DNA of 64,000 nt, taken from NCBI GenBank assembly GCA_034003625.1, contig JAVEYG010000002.1, forward strand, positions 124,001 to 188,000. Direction: 5' to 3'. The stretch comes from GWE2-42-39 sp034003625 (GTDB taxonomy: Bacteria; Bacteroidota; Bacteroidia; Bacteroidales; Prolixibacteraceae). Each line of letters starts with the position of its first letter. Position 1 is the first letter of the stretch. The notes under the pieces were generated by a model that searched no databases, was not told where the DNA came from, and worked only from the letters and a program-made list of their open reading frames with translations. Position numbers and translations under genes: made by a program. Shown one piece after another: positions 46,128 through 54,047 of the stretch.

Positions 46128-47171
46128 ATGGCATCTGTTCCGTATTTGATCGTCGGCCAGGGATTGGCAGGAACCTTGCTGGCTTTTGAATTGTATTTTC
46201 AAAAGCGGGATTTTCGGATCGTGGCTTCATCCGGGAAAAACAGTGCATCGGGAGTGGCGGCGGGCTTGTTTAATCCGCTGGTGTTTAAACGCTTGACCAA
46301 AAGCTGGATGATTGATGATTTACTCCCGGTTATGGAAGAAGTGTATCCCGAACTGGAAAAATTGCTGGGCCGGAATTTTTGTTTTAAAAAAGACATTCTG
46401 AAACTCCTGTCGGGACCGGAAATGGAAAAATGGGAGAAAGAGCGGGAAAATCGGAATGAGTATATTTTGGAAATACTGGAATTGCCGCCAGTCGGTGGGA
46501 TTGCCGGCGCTGCCGGTTACGGACGAATAACCGGTTCGGGTTTTCTTGACCTGGGTTTGTTTCTCGACAGCGCCCGGAATTTCTTTTCTGAAAGAGGATG
46601 GTTTATTGAAACAACAGTTGACTATTCAGATTTTGATGTCAGGGGGAACAGTCTTTATTATAAGCAGGTTGAGGCAGAGATAATTGTTTTTTGTGAAGGC
46701 GCATACATGGTGAAGAATCCGTTTTTTCCTTTCCTGAAAATGCGCCCGGCAAAAGGTGAACTGTTGCTGATTGAGGCGCCCGGTTTGCCAGGCGATTTTA
46801 TTATTACAGGTGATGTATTTGTCCTTCCTTTGGGAGGTCATCTGTTTAAAACCGGTTCGACTTATGAATGGAATGATTTGTCGGATTTGCCTACTGCCGA
46901 AGGGTATCGGTCGGTTACCCGGCGTTTGGAAAAGCTGATTACGGTTCCATATACGGTCAAAGATCATTGGGCGGGTATCCGGCCAACGATGTCCGACCGG
47001 CGACCGGTGATAGGCTTTCATCCAGAATATAAAAATACGGCTGTTTTTAACGGATTAGGCACCAAAGGGGTTATGCTGGCTCCGTATTTTGCTCGCGAAA
47101 TGGCCTGTTTACTGGCTGATGAACAATTTTGTGTGAACAGGGAAGTAAGGATAGGAAGATTTTTGAAATAA
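46128..47171 (+). CDS. FAD-dependent oxidoreductase, DAO family
   Basis: A 347-residue flavoprotein from ATG 46128 (MASVPYLIVGQGLAGTLLA, the dinucleotide-binding GxGxxG region at the very N terminus); the upstream ATG at 46101 adds nine unlikely residues. Further signs are SGVAAGLFNPLVFKRL, an inner substrate domain, DHWAGIRPTMSDRRPVIG and the C-terminal FNGLGTKGVMLAPYFA, as in glycine/D-amino-acid oxidase folds such as ThiO or MnmC-C. The substrate is unknown. It is followed by a MITE carrying a hairpin that could end its transcript. Confidence 0.87.
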   Translation: MASVPYLIVGQGLAGTLLAFELYFQKRDFRIVASSGKNSASGVAAGLFNPLVFKRLTKSWMIDDLLPVMEEVYPELEKLLGRNFCFKKDILKLLSGPEMEKWEKERENRNEYILEILELPPVGGIAGAAGYGRITGSGFLDLGLFLDSARNFFSERGWFIETTVDYSDFDVRGNSLYYKQVEAEIIVFCEGAYMVKNPFFPFLKMRPAKGELLLIEAPGLPGDFIITGDVFVLPLGGHLFKTGSTYEWNDLSDLPTAEGYRSVTRRLEKLITVPYTVKDHWAGIRPTMSDRRPVIGFHPEYKNTAVFNGLGTKGVMLAPYFAREMACLLADEQFCVNREVRIGRFLK

Positions 47172-47215
47172 AAAAAGGTTGCCTGGAAACTCCGTGATAT
47201 TTTGTATTTTTCTCT

Positions 47216-47315
47216 CACTGTTGTTCAATTCTACAAAGAATGTTGATAACTATATAGTCAAACGTGAAAAAATGAGGGTTTTTCACGTTTGATTAATTAG
47301 AATTGAACAGCCGTG
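47216..47315. mobile_element. 100-bp MITE sharing the ISAs1 remnant's ends
   Basis: The right end GAATTGAACAGCCGTG (47300-47315) is identical to that of the element at 21093-21673. The left ~40 bases match that element's left end with about five differences (TGTTCAATTC then TACAAAG and ATGTTGATAA). Between them lies only a 14-bp perfect hairpin. It has no coding capacity, so it fits a miniature element mobilised by the same ISAs1-type transposase. It sits between the FAD oxidoreductase and nth. Confidence 0.72.
47258..47292 (+). repeat. Perfect 14-bp hairpin inside the MITE
   Basis: TCAAACGTGAAAAA and TTTTTCACGTTTGA pair perfectly around a 7-base loop (ATGAGGG). The T-run on the 3' arm could stop transcription from the FAD oxidoreductase gene, so the element may double as a terminator. 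Confidence 0.6.
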
Positions 47316-47383
47316 TTCATCGGTTTCCTGTTCTTGCGGAATTGAACGAAAAACGTATTTTTATAAGAGTAAAATATGGGGTT

Positions 47384-48034
47384 ATGAAGAAAAAAGAACT
47401 TTTTGAGAAAGTAATCGCCTGGTTCCAAAAAGAGATGCCGGTTGCCGAAACAGAATTGGAATACGGAACCCCTTTCGAATTGCTGGTTGCCGTGATTTTA
47501 TCGGCACAATGTACCGACAAGCGGGTAAACCAGATTACTCCTGGCTTACTGAAACGTTTTCCTTCCGTCGAAAAAATGGCTGAAGCCGAACCTGCCGAAG
47601 TTTTTGATTACATAAAAACCTGTTCGTACCCAAATAATAAATCGAAACATTTGGTTGGAATGGCAAAGATGCTGGTAGATGAATTTGGCGGTGAAGTGCC
47701 CGACGATATTGACTTGTTGCAGAAACTGCCGGGTGTGGGACGTAAAACGGCCAATGTGATTGCATCGGTTGTCTTCAACCAGCCGGCCATGGCTGTGGAC
47801 ACGCATGTATTCAGGGTAGCTGCACGGATCGGTTTGACGACCAATGCCAAAACACCATTGGAAACAGAAAAGCAATTGATGAAATATTTTCCGGAAGAAT
47901 TGGTGCCTCTCGGACATCACTGGCTGATATTGCACGGACGGTATATTTGCCTGGCCCGCAATCCGAAATGCGGACAATGTGGGTTGAGTAGCCTCTGTAA
48001 ATACTATAAAAACAGGAAACACATAAAAGAATGA
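47384..48034 (+). CDS. nth: Endonuclease III
   Basis: A 216-residue bifunctional DNA glycosylase/AP lyase of base excision repair from ATG 47384 (MKKKELFEKVIAWFQKEM); the frame begins inside the MITE at 47303 but that part is not protein-like. It has the helix-hairpin-helix with catalytic lysine LPGVGRKTANVIASV, the catalytic Asp in VDTHVFRVAARIGL, and the [4Fe-4S] loop CLARNPKCGQCGLSSLC (C-x6-C-x2-C-x5-C). It removes oxidised pyrimidines. The MITE now supplies the DNA just upstream of its promoter region. Confidence 0.95.
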   Translation: MKKKELFEKVIAWFQKEMPVAETELEYGTPFELLVAVILSAQCTDKRVNQITPGLLKRFPSVEKMAEAEPAEVFDYIKTCSYPNNKSKHLVGMAKMLVDEFGGEVPDDIDLLQKLPGVGRKTANVIASVVFNQPAMAVDTHVFRVAARIGLTTNAKTPLETEKQLMKYFPEELVPLGHHWLILHGRYICLARNPKCGQCGLSSLCKYYKNRKHIKE

Positions 48035-48073
48035 TATTCGATTTCATGAACAAATTAAATTTGGATTTGATAT

Positions 48074-48102
48074 TTGTATTTTTATCAAACTTTATACTTT
48101 TG
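48074..48102 (+). promoter_or_regulatory. Promoter of the ferredoxin gene
   Basis: TTG at 48074-48076 and TACTTTTG at 48095-48102 (TAnnTTTG) are separated by 18 bases, close to the 19-21 usual for Bacteroidota. The -7 box lies 31 bases before ATG 48134. Confidence 0.5.
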
Positions 48103-48133
48103 CAACTAATAATTTAACTCAAAACAAAGAATT

Positions 48134-48304
48134 ATGGCTTATAAAATTTCAGATGAATGCATTGCCTGCGGCACCTGCATTGATGAGTGTCCGGTTGAAG
48201 CAATAAGCGAGGGAGACATCTATAGAATTGATCCTGATTTATGTACCGATTGTGGTTCATGTGCGGAAGTTTGCCCGGTTGATGCAATATCCCCTACAGA
48301 ATAA
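48134..48304 (+). CDS. 2[4Fe-4S] ferredoxin
   Basis: A 56-residue protein, too short for many gene callers. It begins MAYKISDECIACGTCIDECP and contains the second cluster motif CTDCGSCAEVCP. Each motif is CxxCxxCxxxCP, so the protein carries two [4Fe-4S] clusters like clostridial ferredoxins, and works as a low-potential electron carrier in the cytosol. It has its own promoter and is followed by a strong terminator, so it is monocistronic and probably well expressed. It suggests an anaerobic or facultative lifestyle. Confidence 0.95.
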   Translation: MAYKISDECIACGTCIDECPVEAISEGDIYRIDPDLCTDCGSCAEVCPVDAISPTE

Positions 48305-48327
48305 GTTTCTGGATGATAAAAAGACTC

Positions 48328-48360
48328 AGCCCGGCTTTATTAAAAGCCGGGCTTTTTTTA
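48328..48360 (+). terminator. Rho-independent terminator after the ferredoxin gene
   Basis: AGCCCGGCTTT (48328-48338) pairs perfectly with AAAGCCGGGCT (48343-48353) around a 4-base loop and is followed by a run of T. It is a textbook intrinsic terminator. Confidence 0.9.
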
Positions 48361-48432
48361 TTAAGAAATAGTGCCCCAAAAGCCATGTTCCGATTTTTAT
48401 TTTTGTTTCGCCCCAACAAAAGCATTTTGTAT

Positions 48433-48440
48433 TATTTTTG
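48433..48440 (+). promoter_or_regulatory. -7 type box before the sugar isomerase-like gene
   Basis: TATTTTTG matches TAnnTTTG, 42 bases before ATG 48483. The nearest TTG upstream (48403-48405) is 27 bases away. Confidence 0.35.
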
Positions 48441-48482
48441 TCGTGAAACACATTACTAATAGTTAATTCAAAATTTTTTATC

Positions 48483-49352
48483 ATGTACCAAAAAACTAAA
48501 CTGAGCAAGCTCTTTGCATTCTTTTTCCTTTTTGTTTTTGTATTTGGTTTTTCAGCCGTTTCTTCAAATAAAACGGTCAGGAAAGAAATTGGCATTCAGT
48601 TGTATTCGGTTCGCGAAGCAATGAAAACCGATGTGGCTGGCACCATCGAGAAATTAGGCGCCATGGGTTACAAAACGGTCGAAACAGCCGGTTATTCCGA
48701 TGGAAAACTGTATGGTATGGAACCCACCGCCTTCAAAGCATTGGTTGAAAAAAACGGTATGAAAGTTATTTCGGCCCATTGTGGAGGACCGGTGCCTTCA
48801 AAAGAAAACTGGGACGAAGCCATGGCCTGGTGGGACAAGTGTATTGATGCCAACAAAGCGGCAGGCGTCAAATATATTGTTCAGCCTTCGATGAACAAAA
48901 TGGCGTATGAAAGCTTGGCTGGTTTGAAAATGTACTGCGACCTGTTTAATGCAGTTGGCGAAAAATGTGCCGCCAAAGGTATTCAGTTCGGATATCATAA
49001 CCATGCCAAAGAATTTCAGGAACTGGAAGGGCAGATTATTTACGATTTTATGCTGAAAAATACCGATCCGAAGAAAGTTTTCTTTCAGCTTGACCTGTAT
49101 TGGATTGCCGAAGGCGGAAAAAATGCAGTGGATTATTTCAATGCGTACCCCGGCCGGTTTACCTTGTACCATGTGAAAGATGAAAAAGAACTGGGAGAAA
49201 GCGGCAAAATGAATTTCGAACCAGCCTTTAAAATGGCAAAAAAAGCCGGAATGAAACATTATATCGTTGAAGTTGAACGATACAATTTCGATCCGATTGT
49301 AAGCGTTCAGAAAAGCATCGAATTTCTGATGAACCAGAAGTATGTGAAATAA
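48483..49352 (+). CDS. Secreted sugar phosphate isomerase/epimerase-like TIM barrel
   Basis: A 289-residue protein with a signal peptide (LFAFFFLFVFVFGFSAVSSN). The xylose-isomerase-like TIM barrel shows IGIQLYSVREAMKTDVAGTI, VETAGYSDGKLYGM, IQFGYHNHAKEFQEL, VFFQLDLYWIAEGGK and FTLYHVKDEKELGES, with the metal-binding Glu/His/Asp positions present. The family includes isomerases, epimerases and 3-keto-glycoside hydrolases/lyases of periplasmic sugar pathways in Bacteroidota; export favours the last group. The substrate cannot be named. It has its own promoter box and a shared terminator. Confidence 0.88.
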   Translation: MYQKTKLSKLFAFFFLFVFVFGFSAVSSNKTVRKEIGIQLYSVREAMKTDVAGTIEKLGAMGYKTVETAGYSDGKLYGMEPTAFKALVEKNGMKVISAHCGGPVPSKENWDEAMAWWDKCIDANKAAGVKYIVQPSMNKMAYESLAGLKMYCDLFNAVGEKCAAKGIQFGYHNHAKEFQELEGQIIYDFMLKNTDPKKVFFQLDLYWIAEGGKNAVDYFNAYPGRFTLYHVKDEKELGESGKMNFEPAFKMAKKAGMKHYIVEVERYNFDPIVSVQKSIEFLMNQKYVK

Positions 49353-49374
49353 CTATCGGCTCTTTTTACAAGGG

Positions 49375-49407
49375 AGGCTGTCTTCAATAAAAAGGCAGCC
49401 TTTTTTC
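49375..49407. terminator. Shared bidirectional terminator
   Basis: AGGCTGTCTT (49375-49384) pairs with AAGGCAGCCT (49392-49401), with one G-T pair, around a 7-base loop and with T-rich flank on the + strand. It lies between two convergent genes, and the minus-strand gene's stop is inside it. Confidence 0.75.
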
Positions 49408-51174
49408 TTTGGTTTTTTCCTGAAGAAACAGTTTTAATTCACCGGAAACCATCGGGCTCAATTTTTCCCAAACTTGTTGGTGATAATTATTGACCCATTG
49501 AATTTCTTTGGTCGATAAAAGTTCGGGAGCAATTATTCTTGTGTCGATTGGGAAGAGGGTGAGTGTTTCAAATCCCAGAAATTTGCCAAACGCGCTGTTT
49601 TGTTTTTCTACACAAACCATCAAATTTTCGGTGCGGATGCCGTATTCACCTTCCCTGTAGAACCCTGGTTCGTTCGATAGTACCATACCTTTTTTTATCG
49701 TTTGGTCGCTCAAATCCGGACGGATGCTCACCGGCCCTTCGTGTACATTCAGGAAAAAACCGACCCCGTGGCTGGTTCCGTGGCCGTAGTTCAAGCCATT
49801 TTCCCAAAGCGCTTTGCGTGCCAGGATGTCAAGATGGCAACCCCGGGTATGCTCCGGAAAAATTGCTTCCGAAAGGGCAATCATTCCTTTCAGCGCCAGT
49901 GTGAAGTCGCTTTTTTGTTGGTCTGTTGGTGTCCCCAGTGCGATGGTCCTGGTGATGTCGGTGGTACCGTCCAAATAATGTCCACCCGAGTCGAACAGCA
50001 AAATGCCGTCTTTTTCAACTTTCAGCGCATTGGTTTCATTTACGTGCAGATGAACCATTGCCCCGTGCGCTTTGTACCCAACGACCGGATAAAAACTATC
50101 GCATCTAAAACCGGTTTGTTTTTGACGGAACTGGTTTAGTTTGACGACCAGATCGTATTCCGTAATTTCTTCATTGTCAACCGAGTCCTCAAGCCAGTGC
50201 CAAAATTCGAGCAGGGCAATGCCGTCTTTTTTCATCGCTTGGCGGATATTGGCAATTTCAGTAATGTTTTTTTGTGCCTTCAGAAGGCAGGGTATGGAAA
50301 GCCCTTCCACGATTTTGCAGGATGCCGGAATGGACGAAATAATGGCACAATTTGTTTTGTCTGGATCGATATATATTTTTTCTGATATTTTTATTTCTTT
50401 CAAAAAATTGAATATTGACTGGTACTCCCGAATATAAATGCCTTCCTTTTCAAGTTGAGCTTTTAGATCACACGGCAGTTTTTCAGGATCGATAAACAGG
50501 ATTGACTGTTGCTTTCCGATGATTGCATAACTCAGAAATACCGGGTTAAATTCAATATCGCTTCCCCGAAGGTTAAAGGTCCAGGCAATGTCGTCCAACG
50601 CGGTCAATATGTGCTGGTCGGCATCTTTTTCAACCATTGCTGCCCGAATCCGGTTAATTTTCTCCACTCGGCTTTCCCCGGTATATTTCAGCTCGTGTTC
50701 AAAAACTGGCGATTGGGGCAGGGGAGGGCGGTTGTCCCATATTTCATCGAGCAGGTCGCCGGTGTCGAACATTGAAAATCCTTTCACAGAGAACCGTACT
50801 GCCATGTTTTTGTATAAACTGAAAGGTAAACATTCGGCATTGAACCCGACCTTGGCCCCTGCCGGCATCCGGGGGATCAGCCATTGGGGAACATCGGGCG
50901 TTTCAGGAAGACGGGCTTTCAGCATTTCTATCCCGCTCCCCTGCAATTCGTTTTCAGCCTGAAGAAAATACCGTGAATCGGTCCACAGGGCGGCCTCGTT
51001 GAGCGTGATGGCCAACCATCCGTACGAACCGGTGAACCCACTGATGAAGGCGCGTTCCTGCCATCGCCCGGGCAGGTATTCGCTCGCATGCGGATCGGAG
51101 CCATGAATGTAGAAGGCTTGAAGGCCTTTTTTTATCATGAGGTTCCTCAATTTCTCAAGCCTGTTTTTTATCAT
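49384..51174 (-). CDS. Aminopeptidase P family (M24B) Xaa-Pro aminopeptidase
   Basis: A 596-residue cytosolic metallopeptidase when started at 51174 (MIKNRLEKLRNLMIKKGLQ); the frame begins at 51204, giving 606 residues, but both overlap the Nudix gene. Two N-terminal creatinase-like domains precede the pita-bread catalytic domain. Metal ligands are visible in LFDSGGHYLDGTTDITR (two Asp), GHGTSHGVGFFLNVHE (His), NEPGFYREGEYG (Glu) and the following RTEN (Glu). The family removes an N-terminal residue in front of proline. The long form with three domains matches eukaryote-like APP1. It lies just downstream of the Nudix gene with a 20-base overlap. Confidence 0.93.
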   Translation of the reverse strand: MIKNRLEKLRNLMIKKGLQAFYIHGSDPHASEYLPGRWQERAFISGFTGSYGWLAITLNEAALWTDSRYFLQAENELQGSGIEMLKARLPETPDVPQWLIPRMPAGAKVGFNAECLPFSLYKNMAVRFSVKGFSMFDTGDLLDEIWDNRPPLPQSPVFEHELKYTGESRVEKINRIRAAMVEKDADQHILTALDDIAWTFNLRGSDIEFNPVFLSYAIIGKQQSILFIDPEKLPCDLKAQLEKEGIYIREYQSIFNFLKEIKISEKIYIDPDKTNCAIISSIPASCKIVEGLSIPCLLKAQKNITEIANIRQAMKKDGIALLEFWHWLEDSVDNEEITEYDLVVKLNQFRQKQTGFRCDSFYPVVGYKAHGAMVHLHVNETNALKVEKDGILLFDSGGHYLDGTTDITRTIALGTPTDQQKSDFTLALKGMIALSEAIFPEHTRGCHLDILARKALWENGLNYGHGTSHGVGFFLNVHEGPVSIRPDLSDQTIKKGMVLSNEPGFYREGEYGIRTENLMVCVEKQNSAFGKFLGFETLTLFPIDTRIIAPELLSTKEIQWVNNYHQQVWEKLSPMVSGELKLFLQEKTKEKRLPFY

Positions 51175-51706
51175 TTTTTCGTAATTGAACGACTTCGCGG
51201 ACAATATTTTTCATCGATACCGAAGGCAGTTCATTCATGTTCAGCTCTTCCGGGGCAATAAATTCGATTGCCGAAATATCGTCCATTGGGGTAATGGCCT
51301 CCGGATTATTTATTTCAGCGAAAAAAGCCAGATCGGTGGTAAATACCGAAAGACCGGAATATTTGTATTCATTCGGAAACGAACAGAAATAGCGCAGGGA
51401 AAGCGTTTCAGCCCCAAGTTCTTCTTTTAGCTCTCTTTTGACAGCCTGTTCTGCCGACTCCATCGGATCGACAAAACCGCCGGGAAGGTCCAGTTCTCCT
51501 TTATCGGGATCCACCGCACGGCGGGTGAAAAGCATTTTTCCTTCAGCATTAAAAATAAGTGCAGCAACTGCCGCCGCCGAATTTACATAAAACTCGAAAC
51601 TGCAATTGCTGCACCGAAACGACCTTGGACCGGTAACTTTAAATTCAGAAGAACCGCATTTCGGGCAGAATTTAAATACCCGTGAAGGATGTGTTTCGGA
51701 ATACAT
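51155..51706 (-). CDS. Nudix hydrolase with N-terminal zinc ribbon
   Basis: A 183-residue protein. Two CxxC pairs near the start (FCPKCGSSEF and FRCSNCSFEFY) form a zinc ribbon as in NudC-type enzymes. The Nudix box follows in GGFVDPMESAEQ..KRELKEELGAE (GX5EX7REXXEEXGX). Such enzymes hydrolyse nucleoside diphosphates linked to another group (NADH, ADP-ribose and others); the exact substrate is not readable. Its end overlaps the aminopeptidase P gene, and it follows the esterase gene by two bases, so the three form an operon. Confidence 0.9.
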   Translation of the reverse strand: MYSETHPSRVFKFCPKCGSSEFKVTGPRSFRCSNCSFEFYVNSAAAVAALIFNAEGKMLFTRRAVDPDKGELDLPGGFVDPMESAEQAVKRELKEELGAETLSLRYFCSFPNEYKYSGLSVFTTDLAFFAEINNPEAITPMDDISAIEFIAPEELNMNELPSVSMKNIVREVVQLRKNDKKQA

Positions 51707-51708
51707 GC

Positions 51709-52623
51709 TTATTTATTTGGAATAATTTCCTTCGATTTCAGCCAGTTTATAAACAGTTTGGGCCATTCACCAACAGGCAGGTCTGTTCTTCTCATTCCAA
51801 AACCGTGGCCTCCTTTGCTGTAAATATGCATTTCAGCCGGGATGCCGTATTTTTTCATGGCCATATACATTTCAATCGAATTGCGCGGCGGCACTGTTTT
51901 ATCATCGTCGGCAAGGATGAAAAAAGTGGGGGGCGTATCGGCAGTCACCTGTCGTTCGTTCGAATATTTTTCCACCAGTTCCCATTTGTTATTTTCTCCG
52001 AGAAGATTTTTGCGTGAACCCATGTGTGTCCATTCTTCGTTAAATGTGACTACCGGGTAAAGCAGCAGCATAAAATCGGGGCGGCAACTCAACTTTGCAA
52101 GCGGGTCGCTGGCCTGCGGATTACCTGCATCGAAATGAGTGCCGGCAGTAGAAGCCAGGTGCCCGCCTGCCGATGATCCGGCAATGCCGATTTTTGCAGG
52201 ATTGATGTTCCACTCAGCAGCTTTGCTGCGCACGATACGGATTGCCTGCTGGGTGTCCATCAGCGGAATGTTATGATTTCCGTAAGGAAGCCGGTATTTT
52301 AGTACAATTCCTGCTATACCGTTTTCTTTCAGAAATTCAGCAATCTGGTAGCCTTCGTGTTCTATCGCCTCAATCCAGTAACCTCCACCCGGACAAATGA
52401 CCATAGCGGCACCTGTATTTTTTTCTTTTTCAGGAAGATAAACATACAGTTCGGCCTCCGAAATGTTTTCAATTCGTTGGATGCCATCGGTCCACGTGCG
52501 TTCTTTTCCCGGTGGGGTGTTCTTCTCGGGCGCCCCGTCGAGCCATACTTTCAGGCTGAAATCCTGTGCCGGTAAATTGCTCATAAGGATCAGGAAAAAC
52601 AGGTTCGTAATTAGTTTCTTCAT
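51709..52623 (-). CDS. Secreted alpha/beta hydrolase (BD-FAE/acetylesterase type)
   Basis: A 304-residue protein with a signal peptide (LITNLFFLILMSNLPAQ). Typical parts are AMVICPGGGYWIEAIEHEG (oxyanion), the nucleophile IGIAGSSAGGHLAST, FFILADDDKTVPPRNS (acid) and GGHGFGMR (histidine). It probably deacylates xylan or other acetylated glycans in the periplasm or outside, as in related Bacteroidota esterases. It starts two bases after the hypothetical gene at 52626 and runs two bases before the Nudix gene, so they form an operon, though with no obvious common function. A related esterase lies at 13921. Confidence 0.88.
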   Translation of the reverse strand: MKKLITNLFFLILMSNLPAQDFSLKVWLDGAPEKNTPPGKERTWTDGIQRIENISEAELYVYLPEKEKNTGAAMVICPGGGYWIEAIEHEGYQIAEFLKENGIAGIVLKYRLPYGNHNIPLMDTQQAIRIVRSKAAEWNINPAKIGIAGSSAGGHLASTAGTHFDAGNPQASDPLAKLSCRPDFMLLLYPVVTFNEEWTHMGSRKNLLGENNKWELVEKYSNERQVTADTPPTFFILADDDKTVPPRNSIEMYMAMKKYGIPAEMHIYSKGGHGFGMRRTDLPVGEWPKLFINWLKSKEIIPNK

Positions 52624-52625
52624 GA

Positions 52626-53159
52626 TTATTTGGTTTTTTGTCCGACGAAATAATGTTCTTTTTCGCTGAAAAGCACGTTGAAGGTGGTCAGCGAACCATA
52701 CGCACGGGTAATGTATTGCTGAAGGTCAACTTTTTCATCGTCAGTTAATTTGTTGTGGCTGTTGATATTTTGTTCCAGCACGCGGAGCCGGTCGCGTACC
52801 ATTACAATTTTGTGAAAGAAGGTTTCAATGGGCACTTCTTTCGCCTGAAGGCTGGTGTTGGCCGGTTGCAGGACGAGCGTCCCCCCATTCCATTTTTCGC
52901 CCATTGGCACTACTTCCTGGAGCATGGCATGTTTGTCGAGCACATATTCCAGCACTTTCTCAATCTCTTTCAGGGTGAGCGAGTTTTTCGGGGCGCTGGT
53001 TGCTTCTTCTAATACTTCGAGATCAGGATTGCTCTTTGTCATTTCAATTTTACCGCCCTTTTCAAAGAAAATTTCATAGCTGGTAATTTTGTCTTTACTG
53101 ATAATTCCTTCGCCATAGCGCGGGTGTTCCACACGGGTTCCGATGCTTAGTTCAGTCAT
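52626..53159 (-). CDS. Hypothetical protein with N-terminal small beta domain
   Basis: A 177-residue protein of unknown function. Residues 1-45 look like a small SH3/KOW-like barrel (RVEHPRYGEGIISKDKITSYEIFFEKGGKI), the kind of segment that follows UvrD-type helicases and some transcription factors. The rest is mainly helical (LTLKEIEKVLEYVLDKHAML and VMVRDRLRVLEQNINSH). No catalytic motif is seen. It leads an operon with the esterase, the Nudix hydrolase and aminopeptidase P. It is the last ordinary gene before the AT-rich bacteriocin locus. Confidence 0.75.
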   Translation of the reverse strand: MTELSIGTRVEHPRYGEGIISKDKITSYEIFFEKGGKIEMTKSNPDLEVLEEATSAPKNSLTLKEIEKVLEYVLDKHAMLQEVVPMGEKWNGGTLVLQPANTSLQAKEVPIETFFHKIVMVRDRLRVLEQNINSHNKLTDDEKVDLQQYITRAYGSLTTFNVLFSEKEHYFVGQKTK

Positions 53160-53415
53160 GGTTCATTTATTTTTAATATCGAGACATAAAAGTAAAAAAA
53201 CGAGTCAATTTTTTATGAAATAGAACAAATTAAAATGTAAGAGTGGTAAATCCGAACCTTTGAATAGATAAAAAACCACAAATCGTATGTTTGAAGATTA
53301 TGTATGTATTACTGGAATTATTGTTTTAAAAGGCAACCCTGAATTAATGTGTTTTATAATATATTTTATTTTATTCTCGTTAAATGCCCGCAGATAAACG
53401 TGTTTTATTGGTTAT

Positions 53416-53574
53416 ATGATAAAAAATAAAAATAACCTATTGACTTTTTGTATAGTTGTTTTGTACATTAGCATAACGATTTTGATTTTAGCCCCGTCTA
53501 AAATAAAATCCGGGAGAAAGCATCGTGTAAAGGGATTCATTACAAAAGGGATGGATTGGCAGAGAGGTTTCTAA
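53416..53574 (+). CDS. Possible small membrane peptide, 52 residues
   Basis: This short frame begins ATG at 53416 and ends TAA at 53572. The predicted peptide starts MIKNKNNLLTFCIVV and has one membrane segment (about residues 9-25), followed by a basic, soluble tail (KIKSGRKHRVKGF, then ITKGMDWQRGF). The charge pattern, hydrophobic helix then positive tail, is what one expects for a genuine single-span peptide. Nothing identifies it. It lies about 250 bases upstream of the first precursor gene and on the same strand. It may be an accessory or immunity peptide, or chance. Confidence 0.35.
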   Translation: MIKNKNNLLTFCIVVLYISITILILAPSKIKSGRKHRVKGFITKGMDWQRGF

Positions 53575-53638
53575 ACGTATTTGCAAATTGTAAAAATACA
53601 TTTATGAAGATTCCTTGTATTAACAAATTCGTATGATA

Positions 53639-53706
53639 GGCCGCACCGGGTTACATCGCCCTGCCGAGTCTGCAAAACCTGCCGGGTATGGCCTGCCGGT
53701 GCGGCC
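53639..53706 (+). repeat. GC-rich long-loop stem before the peptide cluster
   Basis: GGCCGCACCGG (53639-53649) and CCGGTGCGGCC (53696-53706) pair perfectly with a 46-base loop that is itself GC-rich. The block contrasts strongly with the AT-rich DNA around it and abuts the duplicated leader block. It resembles a foreign or structured insert; it does not fit the consensus ends of an integron attC site. Confidence 0.5.
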
Positions 53707-53824
53707 AAAAAGTTGGAGCCTTTCCATCTTACAAATGGGCCGGCTTTATGTGGTATACACGATGCTGTATAAAGTTAACAATGAATTCGTGAATTTGGTT
53801 TTTAATTTTTAAAAAGAAAAAATC
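53704..53824 (+). repeat. Duplicated leader block, copy 1
   Basis: A 121-base block, ending just before the ATG of the first precursor, that recurs at 54496-54617 with three substitutions and one extra A. It probably carries the promoter and ribosome-loading region. The start GCCAAAAAGTTGGAGCC and the end AAAAAGAAAAAATC are shared. No TAnnTTTG box was found in it. Confidence 0.85.
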
Positions 53825-54016
53825 ATGAAAGAAATGAGTTTTGAAAGAATGGAAGAAGTTAACGGAGGAGGATGTAGTAAAGAAACTGAGCAAGTTATAG
53901 CAACAATTGGTTTTATAGCAAGTGTAGCTTCAGCATTTGGACCAATAGGTTTGGCAATTGCAGGACCAACAGCTTTGGGAATGGGAATTGGTTCTTTGGT
54001 TTGTGCTTTTAGATAA
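53825..54016 (+). CDS. Double-glycine-leader bacteriocin-like precursor 1
   Basis: A 63-residue precursor. The leader MKEMSFERMEEVNGG ends in a double glycine, the cleavage signature for C39 peptidases. The predicted mature peptide of 48 residues (GCSKETEQVIATIG, ending SLVCAFR) has two cysteines at positions 2 and 45, so a disulfide could close most of the molecule. The middle is hydrophobic and rich in Gly and Ala with several GxxxG-like spacings (PIGLAIAG, GMGIG), a feature of helix-helix-contacting class IIb-type peptides. It is followed 31 bases later by a membrane protein gene. The mature cleavage could be one residue further on, after the third Gly. Confidence 0.82.
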   Translation: MKEMSFERMEEVNGGGCSKETEQVIATIGFIASVASAFGPIGLAIAGPTALGMGIGSLVCAFR

Positions 54017-54047
54017 AACACTCTAATCCTATACTCAAAATTGTTTT

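Larger units (their letters stand above)
53160..53824 (+). other. AT-rich leader region of the bacteriocin locus, 665 bases
   Basis: This divergent stretch holds a possible 52-residue peptide gene (53416-53574), a GC-rich stem (53639-53706) and a 121-base block that is repeated before the second peptide gene (53704-53824). The first 250 bases show nothing recognisable. Confidence 0.5.

Noticed and set aside
53639..53706. Possible integron attC site
   Set aside because: The stem is long and perfect, but the conserved attC end sequences (RYYYAAC/GTTRRRY) are not present and no integrase is in the window.
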